From: Pandoraea apista
Lineage (GTDB): Bacteria; Pseudomonadota; Gammaproteobacteria; Burkholderiales; Burkholderiaceae
Length of the DNA: 64,000 bases
Assembly: GCF_001465595.2 (NCBI RefSeq)
Contig: NZ_CP013481.2
Coordinates: 806,001 to 870,000 of the forward strand
Reading direction: 5' to 3'
The notes beneath the pieces are model-generated. The model made no database searches and was not told the origin of the DNA. It saw nothing but the letters and a program-made list of their open reading frames with translations. Made by a program: the position numbers and the translations under genes. Shown piece by piece: positions 1-9,507 of the stretch; position 1 is the stretch's first letter, and each line of letters opens with the position of its first letter.

Positions 1-673
1 CGTGGCGGGCCAGCACAGCGCCCGCGCCGAGCAGCGCCAGCGTGCCGGCAACGGCTGCAAAACGCTGCATGGGGCGTGTCGTCACCGCCACGGGCAGTAC
101 GGCTCGGGTGAGCCACGCTGCGGCGAGCGCCGCAAGTCCCCCTATGCCGTAAACACCGACGAGCGGTGCGTAGCCCGCCAGCGGGCCGTCGACATGGGCG
201 TAGCCGGGCGACAGCCATGGAAAACCGGTGAAGATTGTGCCGCGTAGCCATTCCGCGAGCACCCAGGCGCCTGCGAAGGTCAGGGCGCGCCACGGCCCGG
301 TGGCGGTAACCCAGCGGGTGACGCACGCCGCCAGCGCGGGGTAGAGCGCGAGGTAGATCGAGAACAGCACGACCGCTGCTCCGGCCATGATGGCGGGCAT
401 GCCGCCGTACGTATGCATGCTGATGTAAAGCCACCAGATGCCCGATACGAACGAGGCGACACCGAAGCATCCGCCGAGCCAGAAGGCGTCGCGACGCGAA
501 GCGCTGCGCTCGACCAGCGCGAAGAGTCCCGCCATGGCGAGCAGTTGCAACCACCAGACGTCGCGCGGCGCGAAGGCCAGTGTCTGCGCAATACCGGCCA
601 GACCGGCGAGCACACGCGCGCGCCAGGCCGGCCACGAGCGCCGCTCGGGCGCGTGGACGGTCATTTCCTGCAT
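1..673 (-). CDS. lnt: Apolipoprotein N-acyltransferase, N-terminal part (runs off window)
   Basis: Inner-membrane enzyme that adds the third acyl chain to the N-terminal cysteine of lipoproteins. Only the first ~224 codons are inside the window; the frame stays open to base 1, so the nitrilase-like catalytic half lies outside. Visible are several hydrophobic segments and the family-typical stretch GFPWLSPGYAHVDGPLAGYA, followed by GVYGIGGLAAL. ATG starts exist at 673 and, in frame, at 664; the first gives MQEMTVHAPERR. It is the last gene of the minus-strand series miaB-phoH-ybeY-chaC-corC-lnt and begins 15 bases after the corC stop. The corC-lnt linkage is the usual proteobacterial arrangement and supports the call. 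Confidence 0.9.
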   Translation of the reverse strand, partial: MQEMTVHAPERRSWPAWRARVLAGLAGIAQTLAFAPRDVWWLQLLAMAGLFALVERSASRRDAFWLGGCFGVASFVSGIWWLYISMHTYGGMPAIMAGAAVVLFSIYLALYPALAACVTRWVTATGPWRALTFAGAWVLAEWLRGTIFTGFPWLSPGYAHVDGPLAGYAPLVGVYGIGGLAALAAAWLTRAVLPVAVTTRPMQRFAAVAGTLALLGAGAVLARH

Positions 674-688
674 GGATCGATGGAGTGG

Positions 689-1564
689 TTACTCGGGTTG
701 AACGGCAGGTGACGGCTCCACGCGCCGCAACAGCAGCATGTGGACCTGACGGCCGTCGGCGCGCAGCACTTCGAACACGAGATTGCCGATGCGCATACGC
801 TCGCCACGGCGCGGCACGCGGCCGAACTGGTGGGTGATCATACCGCCGATCGTGTCGTTTTCGTCATCGTGGAACTGCGTGCCGAACGCTTCGTTGAACT
901 GCTCGATCTCGGTCAGCGCACGAATGCGATATGTCCCGTCGGGCGCGGCAATGATGTTGTCTTCTTCCTCATCGAAGTCGTATTCGTCTTCGATGTCGCC
1001 GACGATCTGCTCAAGCACGTCTTCAATGGTGATGAGCCCCGCCACGCCGCCGTATTCGTCCACGACGATGGCGATGTGATTGCGATTGACGCGGAAGTCG
1101 TGCAGCAGCACGTTCAGACGCTTCGACTCGGGAATGAACACCGCCGGGCGCAACATGTCGCGCACGTCGAAGTCGTGATTCGCGTAGTAACGCAGCAGAT
1201 CCTTGGCGAGCAGAATACCGATGATGTTGTCGCGATTACCCTCGAAGACCGGATAGCGCGAGTGCGCCTGCTCCAGCACGAAGGGGACAAATTCTTCGGG
1301 AGTCTGTTCGATGTTGATGGCGTCCATTTGCGCGCGCGGCACCATGATGTCGCGGGCGCACAGATCGGCCACCTGGAATACGCCCTCGATCATCGCCAGA
1401 GAGTCGGCGTCCATCAGGTTGCGGGCGTGGGCGTCTTGCAGAATTTCGAGCAACTCCGCGCGCGACTCCGGCTCCGGGGAGATCAGATCGGTGAGGCGTT
1501 CGAGCAGAGAGCGAGGTTTATCAGGGTTTTTTCGACCGGGTCGACTGGGATAAGGGTCGTTCAT
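689..1564 (-). CDS. corC: HlyC/CorC (YbeX) family CBS-pair protein
   Basis: Cytoplasmic 291-residue protein of the YbeX/CorC family, linked in other bacteria to Mg/Co efflux and to ribosome maturation with ybeYZ. It has a tandem CBS-domain pair (about residues 70-195; the segments VPRAQMDAINI and VVDEYGGVAGLITIEDVLEQ are diagnostic), then an acidic linker (EDEYDFDEEEDN) and a C-terminal CorC_HlyC domain with the conserved GRVPRRGERM loop. The ATG at 1564 (MNDPYPSRP) is chosen because the longer in-frame extension upstream is Arg-rich and unlike the family. It lies between chaC and lnt in the same operon. Confidence 0.93.
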   Translation of the reverse strand: MNDPYPSRPGRKNPDKPRSLLERLTDLISPEPESRAELLEILQDAHARNLMDADSLAMIEGVFQVADLCARDIMVPRAQMDAINIEQTPEEFVPFVLEQAHSRYPVFEGNRDNIIGILLAKDLLRYYANHDFDVRDMLRPAVFIPESKRLNVLLHDFRVNRNHIAIVVDEYGGVAGLITIEDVLEQIVGDIEDEYDFDEEEDNIIAAPDGTYRIRALTEIEQFNEAFGTQFHDDENDTIGGMITHQFGRVPRRGERMRIGNLVFEVLRADGRQVHMLLLRRVEPSPAVQPE

Positions 1565-1735
1565 GACGGCGCGTCCAAGTTGGGCGGACGCCGAGCTGTT
1601 ACAGGAAGCTAAAGGATACACCAGATGTGCGGCATCTCCGCGACAGGGGCGCTGCGTTTCGTTACGCGGCGTTGGTTGCCGGGCGATGCTGCGGATTTCA
1701 GGACGTTTCCGGGGGTTCAATGCACGTTGGCGCAC

Positions 1736-2422
1736 TCAGCGCGCACCGCAGCGGTGCAAAATCGCTTCCAGCGCCGGATCGGGCATGCCGGCGTCACGCA
1801 GCGCCTTGACCGTCCGGGCGACGTAGTCGTGCGTCGTGCCGTAGCGTCCCTGCGCCTGGTCGAAGACCTTGCGAATGATGTCGTCGGGCAGCCGGCCGGC
1901 ATAGCTTTTCACGTCGCGCCGCATCACGAATGCGAGCGCGGGCTCGGTGCGGCCGTCGGCGAGCACGCAGTTCAGCCACGCCGGACGATACGAGCCCATC
2001 GCCATCTCGCGATACCAGAGCGTTTCGAGCTCGGTGCGTGCCTTGGCGGCCGCGAGCCGCAGTGCCACACCCGCACAAGAACCGCCACGGTCGAGGGCCA
2101 GCACAAGTCCGGGGTGCTCCGGGGTGCCGCGATTGACCCGCGACCACAGATACAGCCCCCGGTGGTAGCCATACACGCGTGCGCGCTGGCTTTCCTCGAC
2201 GGGCAGGCCGGGGTTCCAGATGAGCGAGCCGTACGCGAAGATCCACAGGTCCCGATGACCGTCCCAGCCGGTGAGCGCCTCGTCGAGCGATGTCGAGAGT
2301 TCTTCCGGCGTCAGATGGCGGCCCAGCCCGATGTCGGGGGGATAGTGGGTGCATCCGGGACCGCTCGACACGCTGGCCGGTGGAGTCTCGGGGGCAGTCG
2401 GGCGATCGGGCGTGCGGTCCAT
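1736..2422 (-). CDS. Gamma-glutamylcyclotransferase (ChaC-like)
   Basis: Predicted cytosolic 228-residue ChaC-family enzyme, which typically degrades glutathione to 5-oxoproline and Cys-Gly. The substrate-binding motif FAYGSLIWNP (~residues 65-74) is followed by RVYGYHRGLYLWS. The likely catalytic Glu lies in LWYREMAMGSYRPAWL. The C-terminal pattern YGTTHDYVARTVKALRDAGMPD is typical of ChaC. The ATG at 2422 is chosen because upstream codons have no family resemblance. It sits between ybeY (12-base gap) and corC (171-base gap), so it is an insertion in the usual ybeZYX-lnt order. Confidence 0.85.
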   Translation of the reverse strand: MDRTPDRPTAPETPPASVSSGPGCTHYPPDIGLGRHLTPEELSTSLDEALTGWDGHRDLWIFAYGSLIWNPGLPVEESQRARVYGYHRGLYLWSRVNRGTPEHPGLVLALDRGGSCAGVALRLAAAKARTELETLWYREMAMGSYRPAWLNCVLADGRTEPALAFVMRRDVKSYAGRLPDDIIRKVFDQAQGRYGTTHDYVARTVKALRDAGMPDPALEAILHRCGAR

Positions 2423-2433
2423 ACGATGTCGGT

Positions 2434-3014
2434 TCAGGCGCGGCGCGTTTTGGCCGGCGCCTTCTTGGCTTTGGTGGGGGTGGCCGGAGAGGCCGACGTC
2501 AGCGAAGCGGCCGGGGTGGACTTCTCCGACGCATAGGGATCGGCGTAACCGAGACCGGCGAGAATCTCCGTCTCCAGGCCTTCCATTTCCTGTGCTTCGT
2601 CGTCGGCTTCGTGGTCGTAGCCTTGTGCGTGGAGTACGCCGTGCACGATCAGGTGTGCGTAATGCGCTTCGAGCGAAATGCCCTGTTCGTTGGCCTCGCG
2701 CTCGACCACAGGGCAGCACAGCACGATATCGCCAGTGACCGGGTCGCTTTCGTCTTGCGCGTAGGCAAACGTGAGGACGTTGGTCGCGTAATCCTTGCCG
2801 CGATAGCCGCGATTGAGCATCTGGCCTTCTTCGGCGTCAACGAAGCGCAGGGTCAGTTCAGCGTCGGCGAGCAGTGCGGCCTGCACCCAGCGGCGCACGG
2901 CTGTGCGCGAAAGCAGCGCCTTGTGTGCGGCGAACGCCGGGCCGGCCACGAACTGGCTTGTCAGTGTGAGCGCGTGGCGCGGCGAACGAGGGGCCCGCTC
3001 GCTCATGCTTTGCC

Positions 3015-3018
<4 letters not shown>
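2434..3018 (-). CDS. ybeY: Endoribonuclease YbeY (16S rRNA 3' maturation)
   Basis: Zinc-dependent single-strand endoribonuclease acting in 16S rRNA 3' end processing and ribosome quality control. The zinc motif H-x3-H-x5-H is present as [11 protein letters not shown], preceded by the family pattern [18 protein letters not shown]. The protein is 194 residues with a Lys/Ala-rich tail ([12 protein letters not shown]). Its ATG at 3018 overlaps the phoH stop codon as ATGA, implying translational coupling; an in-frame ATG at 3006 is an alternative. Confidence 0.96.
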
Positions 3019-4172
<1,154 letters not shown>

Positions 4173-4187
4173 ATTCGCAAATTTCGC

Positions 4188-5531
4188 TCAGTGCGTGGTG
4201 ACCAGTTCGCCACGCAGCGAGTGCGGGTAGGCGAAGGTAATCACAACGTCCGTCATCTGGCCGATCAGACTGGCGCGTTGCGCCTCGGGCACGGGGAAAT
4301 TCACCACACGGTTATTCTCGGTGCGGCCTTGCAGCTCGTTCGGGTCCTTGCGCGAGACGCCCTCGACGAGAATGCGCTGACGCGAACCGACCATGCGCTG
4401 GCTGATGCGCGCGGCGTTTTCCTCGATCACGGCTTGCAGGTGTTGCAGGCGGCGCAGCTTGACTTCGCGCGGCGTGTCGTCCGGCAGGTTGGCGGCCGGC
4501 GTGCCGGGGCGCGGGCTGTAGATGAACGAGAAACTGGTGTCGTAGCCGATCTCGTGGATCATCGCCATGAGCTTGTCGAAATCCTCTTCCGTCTCGCCAG
4601 GGAAGCCGACGATGAAGTCCGACGACATCGACATGTCCGGGCGCACCTGACGCAGGCGGCGGATGATCGACTTGTATTCCAGCACGGTATAGCCGCGCTT
4701 CATGGCCGAGAGCACCCGGTCGGCGCCATGCTGCACAGGTAGGTGCAAGTGGCTCACGAGCTTGGGCACCTTGGCGTAGGTGTCGATCAGACGCTGCGTG
4801 AATTCCTTCGGGTGGCTGGTCGTGTAGCGGATACGCTCGATGCCGGGCACTTCGGCCACATATTCGATGAGCAGCGCGAAGTCTGCGATTTCGCCGTCGG
4901 CCATCAGGCCGCGATAGGCGTTCACGTTCTGCCCAAGCAGGGTGATTTCGCGCACGCCTTGCTCGGCCAGACCGGCGATCTCGGTGAGCACGTCCTCGAA
5001 CGGGCGCGACACTTCGTCGCCACGCGTGTAGGGCACCACGCAGTAGCTGCAATACTTCGAGCAGCCTTCCATGATCGAGACGAACGCCGTGGCGCCCTCG
5101 ACCTTGGCCGGTGGCAGATGGTCGAACTTCTCGATTTCCGGGAACGAGATGTCGACCTGCGAGCGGCCGGTGGTGCGGCGCGCTTCTAGCATCTGCGGCA
5201 GACGGTGCAGGGTCTGGGGGCCAAACACCACGTCCACGTACGGGGCACGCTGCACAATGGCAGCGCCTTCCTGGCTGGCGACGCAGCCGCCCACGCCAAT
5301 GACCAGATCCGGCTTGATTTCCTTGAGCGCGCGCATGCGGCCCAGATCCGAGAACACCTTCTCCTGCGCCTTTTCGCGCACCGAGCAGGTGTTGAACAGG
5401 ATGACGTCGGCGTCTTCGGGGGAATCGGTCTTTTCCAGACCTTCGGCTGCGCCGAGCACGTCCGCCATCTTGTCCGAGTCGTACTCGTTCATCTGACAGC
5501 CGAACGTCTTGATGTAAATCTTCTTTGCCAT
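4188..5531 (-). CDS. miaB: tRNA-2-methylthio-N6-dimethylallyladenosine synthase
   Basis: Radical-SAM methylthiotransferase that converts i6A37 to ms2i6A37 in tRNAs reading UNN codons. The three N-terminal cluster cysteines ([23 protein letters not shown]), the radical-SAM motif [16 protein letters not shown] and the C-terminal TRAM region ([13 protein letters not shown]) are all present. At 447 residues it is full length. First gene of the minus-strand operon; a consensus-like -10 box lies ~165 bases upstream inside a palindrome. Confidence 0.98.
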   Translation of the reverse strand: MAKKIYIKTFGCQMNEYDSDKMADVLGAAEGLEKTDSPEDADVILFNTCSVREKAQEKVFSDLGRMRALKEIKPDLVIGVGGCVASQEGAAIVQRAPYVDVVFGPQTLHRLPQMLEARRTTGRSQVDISFPEIEKFDHLPPAKVEGATAFVSIMEGCSKYCSYCVVPYTRGDEVSRPFEDVLTEIAGLAEQGVREITLLGQNVNAYRGLMADGEIADFALLIEYVAEVPGIERIRYTTSHPKEFTQRLIDTYAKVPKLVSHLHLPVQHGADRVLSAMKRGYTVLEYKSIIRRLRQVRPDMSMSSDFIVGFPGETEEDFDKLMAMIHEIGYDTSFSFIYSPRPGTPAANLPDDTPREVKLRRLQHLQAVIEENAARISQRMVGSRQRILVEGVSRKDPNELQGRTENNRVVNFPVPEAQRASLIGQMTDVVITFAYPHSLRGELVTTH

Positions 5532-5633
5532 TGAGTGTGCGCCGTTCGCAGTGGTTAACCTGGGGGCGTCCGTATTAGATGTTTCAGGGGTTCAGTCTTG
5601 CCGGGCCGCGAGTGAAATGCGGTGGCCCAAACG

Positions 5634-5655
5634 CAAAAGCCGGCGTGGCCGGCCT
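5634..5655 (-). terminator. GC hairpin with short T run between the metal-transporter operon and miaB
   Basis: Read on the minus strand, the bases form GCCGGC-CAC-GCCGGC followed by TTTTGCG. This fits a short Rho-independent terminator for the upstream metal-transporter operon. Because it also lies between the candidate miaB promoter (-10 at 5695-5700) and miaB, it could attenuate that transcript. Confidence 0.45.
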
Positions 5656-5683
5656 GTCCGGACCTCCGTAGCGGGGCCGGTGT

Positions 5684-5713
5684 GTGGTGCACGCATTATA
5701 CCGCGTGCACCAC
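5684..5713 (-). promoter_or_regulatory. Palindrome with TATAAT -10 box in its centre, upstream of miaB
   Basis: Perfect 11-bp arms GTGGTGCACGC and GCGTGCACCAC flank an 8-base centre. On the minus strand the centre plus its first flank read GGTATAATGC, a consensus -10. The -35 position has no strong match. This could be an operator over the core promoter of the miaB operon, or an intrinsic hairpin. Confidence 0.5.
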
Positions 5714-5730
5714 AGGGGAACCGCATGAGA

Positions 5731-6675
5731 TTAGCGGTTGTCCTTCATCGCCGCCGCAATGGAGCGGATGTTGTGCTGGAACAACTGGAGGTAGGTCGAG
5801 GCTTCCGAGTTCTGCGACAGCGCGTCGGAGTACAGCTTGCCGTCGACCGTCACGTGGGCGTCTTTCGCGATCCGCTGGACCAGACGCGGATTGGAGATGT
5901 TCTCCATGAACACCGCCCGGATGCCCGTGCGGCGGATCACCCGGATCAGGTTCGCCACATCTTTGGCACTGGCTTCGCTTTCCGTCGACACGCCCTCCGG
6001 GGCGAGGAACTTGATACCGAAGCGCTGGCCGAGGTAGCCGAATGCGTCATGCGAGGTCAGCACCACGCGGCGGGCCGGCGGGATTGGCGCGAGTTGCTTG
6101 TTGGCCCAGGTGATCAGGTCGTCGAGCGCACCCTGATAGTTTCTGGCGCGATCCGTGTAATAGGCGCTGCCCGCCGGGTCGGCCTGCGACAGGGCGGCGG
6201 CAATGTTGTCGACCATCGCCTTTACGCGCTCGGGGTCCTGGAACATGTGAGGGTCGGTTACGGTTTTGCCGTCGTCGACCATGGTGCGGGGCTTGAGGCC
6301 CTTCGTGACCGTGACGAGCGTGCCGGGATAGTGGCTCGACTTCATCAGGCGGGGCAGCCAACCTTCGAAGCCCAGGCCGTTCACGAAGAAGAGCTTGGTG
6401 CCGGAGATCTTGGCGACGTCGGCCGGGGTCGGCTCATAGACGTGCGTGTCCTGATCGGGGCCGACGAGGGTGGTGACGTCGATGCGGTCTCCGCCGACCA
6501 CCTTCACGATGTCGGACAGAATGCTGAAGCTCACGCCGACAGGCAGGCGCGTGTCCTGCGCGCGTACCGGGCCGGCAAACGCCAGCGCCAGGGCAAACAT
6601 TGTGGCGAAGAGCCCCGCGCCAAGGCGTGACTTGCGGCCCGACGAGTTACTGCCCCATTGACCCAATCCGAACAT
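5731..6675 (-). CDS. znuA: Metal (Zn/Mn) ABC transporter, periplasmic binding protein
   Basis: Cluster A-I solute-binding protein delivering Zn or Mn to the permease. The predicted signal peptide is cleaved near VRA/QDT (~residue 39). Candidate metal ligands are the His in DQDTHVYEPT, the His in DPHMFQDP, the His in TSHDAFGYLGQRFG and the Glu in MENISNPRLVQRIA. The long His-rich loop of classical ZnuA is absent, so Mn or another metal is possible. Start ATG 6675 (314 residues) follows the permease stop by 11 bases. Last gene of the operon. Confidence 0.9.
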   Translation of the reverse strand: MFGLGQWGSNSSGRKSRLGAGLFATMFALALAFAGPVRAQDTRLPVGVSFSILSDIVKVVGGDRIDVTTLVGPDQDTHVYEPTPADVAKISGTKLFFVNGLGFEGWLPRLMKSSHYPGTLVTVTKGLKPRTMVDDGKTVTDPHMFQDPERVKAMVDNIAAALSQADPAGSAYYTDRARNYQGALDDLITWANKQLAPIPPARRVVLTSHDAFGYLGQRFGIKFLAPEGVSTESEASAKDVANLIRVIRRTGIRAVFMENISNPRLVQRIAKDAHVTVDGKLYSDALSQNSEASTYLQLFQHNIRSIAAAMKDNR

Positions 6676-6686
6676 GTTTTCCTCTC

Positions 6687-7550
6687 TCAAAGCGCCGGAG
6701 CCTTCGCAGAACTTGCATGGCCCGGCGTGGCAAGCAGTGCGCCAAGATACGCAATGCCTGCCGTCAAAACGATGGCCGGTCCCGACGGACAGGCCAGGTA
6801 ATACGAAATCAGCAGCCCGATCACACTGGAGGCGCTCGCGACCAGCCACGCCACGAGCAGCATGCCCGGCAGGGTGCGGGCGACCAATCGGGCGGTCGCC
6901 GCGGGGAGCATCATCAGTCCGACGGCCATGAGCGTGCCCATCGCCTGAAATCCCGCAACGAGGTTCATCACCGTCAACACGGTGAAGCCGAGGTGGTAGC
7001 GCATGACGCTCTTGCCCCGGCCCTGACCGAGGAAGGTCGGATCGGCGCTGTCCAGCACGAGGCCGCGATAATGCCACCCGAACCAGAGGAGCGTCACCGT
7101 TGCGATTGCGCCAACGAGGAGGAGCGACGGATCGTCTACCGCGAGCACCGAGCCGAAGAGCAAGTGCATCAGGTCGACGCTGTTGCCCCATTTCGAGACG
7201 ATCACCACGCCACCGGCCAGCGCCAGCAGATAAAAGCCGGCAAACGACGCGCCTTCGTCGAGCCGCGTGCGCCGACTCGACAGCCCGGCAAGCAGTGCCA
7301 CGAGCAAGCCGGCCACCATGCCGCCGCCTGCCATCCACGGGAGCGACAGCCCGCCGATCAGGTAGCCGACGGCGGCCCCCGGCAGTACCGCGTGCGAGAG
7401 CGAGTCGCCCATCAGGCTCATGCGGCGCAGCAGCAGGAACACGCCCACGGGCGTGCAGCCTATCGACAATGCGAGGCTGCCGACGAGGGCATGCCGCATG
7501 AAGTCGAATTCCGAGAAGGGGCCGACGAGCAGATCCAGTACCGCACTCAT
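6687..7550 (-). CDS. znuB: Metal (Zn/Mn) ABC transporter permease
   Basis: ABC-3 family inner-membrane permease of 287 residues with about eight hydrophobic segments. Recognisable family stretches are RRMSLMGDSLSHAVLPGAA, near the N-terminus, and MAVGLMMLPAATARL, near the C-terminus. Its ATG at 7550 overlaps the stop codon of the ATPase gene (ATGA), so the two are translationally coupled. Confidence 0.93.
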   Translation of the reverse strand: MSAVLDLLVGPFSEFDFMRHALVGSLALSIGCTPVGVFLLLRRMSLMGDSLSHAVLPGAAVGYLIGGLSLPWMAGGGMVAGLLVALLAGLSSRRTRLDEGASFAGFYLLALAGGVVIVSKWGNSVDLMHLLFGSVLAVDDPSLLLVGAIATVTLLWFGWHYRGLVLDSADPTFLGQGRGKSVMRYHLGFTVLTVMNLVAGFQAMGTLMAVGLMMLPAATARLVARTLPGMLLVAWLVASASSVIGLLISYYLACPSGPAIVLTAGIAYLGALLATPGHASSAKAPAL

Positions 7551-8356
7551 CGCTGGCCCCCTCGGGTTATCGGGGCCACGCCGGGCGCCGGCGTGCCGCC
7601 GTGGGCGAGGATGCCGGAGGACGAGGTGCCCGCAGTCCGGGTGGTGTAGCCGCCGATACCGGACAGGCCCATGTGCGTGCCGCCCGCCGTGTTCTCGGCA
7701 GACGGCAGGCCGGTGTGCAGGCACTCGGCCGGCGAGCCTGACGCGACGAGCCGTCCGGCCATCACGGCGACATGCGAGAATCGTTCGAACACGAGCGGCA
7801 GGTCGTGAAGCACCGTCACCACGGTGCGGCCCTCGTTGCGCCATTGATCCAGCAACGCGAGCAACAGTTCCGCCGACGGGACATCAATGCCTGTGAGTGG
7901 TTCATCCAGTAAAACGATGGGGGCGTCTTCCACGATCAGTCGTGCGAAGCGGGCGCGCTGCCATTGACCGCCCGACAGGACTTCCAGCGGTTGTGTGCAC
8001 TTGTCCGCGAGGCCGACGCGAGCAAGGGCCTCGTGAGCGCGGTCGAATTCGTTGCGTCCGAGGCGGCGGGCGTCGCCTGTGCGCCGCCAGGTACCGGTCA
8101 GCACGTACTCCTCCACGCACATAGGGAATCGGTGATCGGTTTCGGGGCGTTGCGAGAGATAGGCCACCGGCCCGTCGCAGACGATCTTGCCCTTCGACAC
8201 CTTCTGCAAGCCCGCGAGCGCGCGCAGCAGCGTAGTCTTGCCACCGCCGTTGGGGCCGACGACGGCAGAAAGCACGCCGGGCGCAAACATGGCGCTCACG
8301 CCTTCCAGTGCAGTAGTCGGTCCAAAGTGAACCGAGAGATCGTGGCAGCCGATCAC
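7547..8356 (-). CDS. znuC: Metal (Zn/Mn) ABC transporter ATP-binding protein
   Basis: ABC ATPase energising metal uptake. Walker A GPNGGGKTT, signature LSGGQWQRARFAR and Walker B PIVLLDEPLTG are present. A GTG start at 8356 is chosen because AAAGGGGG lies just upstream and the domain begins directly after it (VIGCHDLSVHFG). Beyond the ATPase core there is a ~50-residue Gly/Ser/Thr-rich tail with isolated His residues, unusual for the family. The start codon overlaps the stop of a small membrane-protein ORF. Confidence 0.93.
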   Translation of the reverse strand: MIGCHDLSVHFGPTTALEGVSAMFAPGVLSAVVGPNGGGKTTLLRALAGLQKVSKGKIVCDGPVAYLSQRPETDHRFPMCVEEYVLTGTWRRTGDARRLGRNEFDRAHEALARVGLADKCTQPLEVLSGGQWQRARFARLIVEDAPIVLLDEPLTGIDVPSAELLLALLDQWRNEGRTVVTVLHDLPLVFERFSHVAVMAGRLVASGSPAECLHTGLPSAENTAGGTHMGLSGIGGYTTRTAGTSSSGILAHGGTPAPGVAPITRGGQR

Positions 8357-8475
8357 GAGGCGACCCCCTTTAGCGCCCAATAAACGAGCGCCCAAAGCGG
8401 CACGAGCACGAACAATGTCAATGCTGTGCGTTCCCAGCCTGCAAGACGGTAGAGCCAAACGGAAAAACGGATCAT
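8353..8475 (-). CDS. Small single-pass membrane protein overlapping znuC
   Basis: A 40-codon ORF from ATG 8475 (MIRFSVWLYRLAGWERTALT, then a hydrophobic stretch LFVLVPLWALVYWALKGVAS). It has one clear membrane span preceded by positive residues. Its TGA overlaps the GTG start of znuC (GTGA), suggesting co-translation. An in-frame upstream start at 8538 would lie inside the palindromic operator and is less likely. No family recognised. The ribosome-binding site is weak. It may be a real micro-subunit of the transporter or a leader ORF. Confidence 0.45.
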   Translation of the reverse strand: MIRFSVWLYRLAGWERTALTLFVLVPLWALVYWALKGVAS

Positions 8476-8517
8476 GGGTGAGACGGGCGACGCCCAGACA
8501 CAGATTGCAACTGTGTA

Positions 8518-8540
8518 ATAAATGCAACAAAGTTGCATTA
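8518..8540. promoter_or_regulatory. Perfect 23-bp palindrome, candidate Zur/Fur-family operator
   Basis: Arms ATAATGCAAC and GTTGCATTAT are perfectly complementary around a central AAA. It lies directly upstream of the metal-uptake operon, where a Zur-type repressor would be expected to bind. Identity as a Zur box is inferred from symmetry, AT-rich ends and position, not from a matched consensus. Confidence 0.55.
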
Positions 8541-9507
8541 TGGCATGAATTGACCCGTGACACGGCGGCGCTCGGTCGAGCGCACCGGATGCCGCTAAAG
8601 GGCCTGTGGAAGATACCGGGACACAAGGCGTTACATATCAGCGCAGCACATTTTAACGAACCGGCGTAACATGAGTTCAAGCCTGATCGACTGGCACGCT
8701 GTTCGCTTCATTCCAGAGATCGGCAATTTGCAAGGCATTGATGAGACGGTGGCATGATGCAGCGCGGCGATCCGAGTCAGAGCATCTGACGAGCGGTCTG
8801 GCGCTACCGGCAACCGTCGCCGCCGAGGAGGTTCGCCCCGTTCAGCTATCCGGCCGTCTTCGACTTTCCGCCCGCGACACCTTGCGCTGACGCATGATGA
8901 TCGCACGACCTTCGCGACTTCGCGCAGTCGCGTCGCCTCGACAGGAAAGCACCTCGTCACGCGCCCACGTCTTCGCACTCGTCGACGTCGTCGGGCAGCC
9001 CACTTTTTTTCCGCGAAACATTGCACGTCGAGCTTCGAACGTCAGCAGGAAATTTTATCTGATAGATAGGATTCCTTAATTAATGGCGATGGCGTTGGAG
9101 CATCTCGGAATGCAGGCAAACCCGAATGCGCAATGCGTGTGAGAGCGCTCGAAAAGTCGCTTGATTTACGACGTATTACAGCCAACGTGCGCAATGCGTA
9201 GATGATGCGGAAACCCTTGTGGAATGCGGGTTATCGGCAATGCTTAGCGCTGCGGAAAATATCTAGCGACAGTTTTTTTGTTTGTGCATATGATGAGTTA
9301 ACGGTTGCAATTTCCAGTGACAAGTTTAAAGTCAACCTAAACCGATTTTGAGTCGTTCATGTAAGGGAGGGGACAGTGCGGAAGGTTTCGCGAAAGTCGC
9401 TCCGGCATGCAGTGAGCCAGATCGAAACCATTGCGCAGTCATCCGGGTCTTAGGCAACAGAGCGGACATCGTTTTCGATGTTTTCCGATGAAGCGGGGGT
9501 GAGGCAT
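8541..9507. other. Long intergenic region upstream of prkA
   Basis: No convincing gene. A minus-strand reading frame at 8631-9026 is Arg-rich and unlike any family. The part after ~9040 is clearly more AT-rich and presumably holds the prkA promoter and leader. A sequence at 8691-8707 (TGGCACG-CTGT-TCGC) is one base off a sigma-54 -24/-12 pattern but sits ~800 bases before prkA. Confidence 0.5.

Noticed and set aside
8691..8707. Sigma-54-like sequence TGGCACG-N4-TCGC
   Set aside because: Tempting because yeaGH is sigma-54 dependent in E. coli, but it lies ~800 bases before prkA and has one mismatch in the -12 element; kept only as a remark.
8631..9026. 131-codon minus-strand frame upstream of prkA
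   Set aside because: Arg-rich low-complexity translation without a ribosome-binding site; no support for coding.
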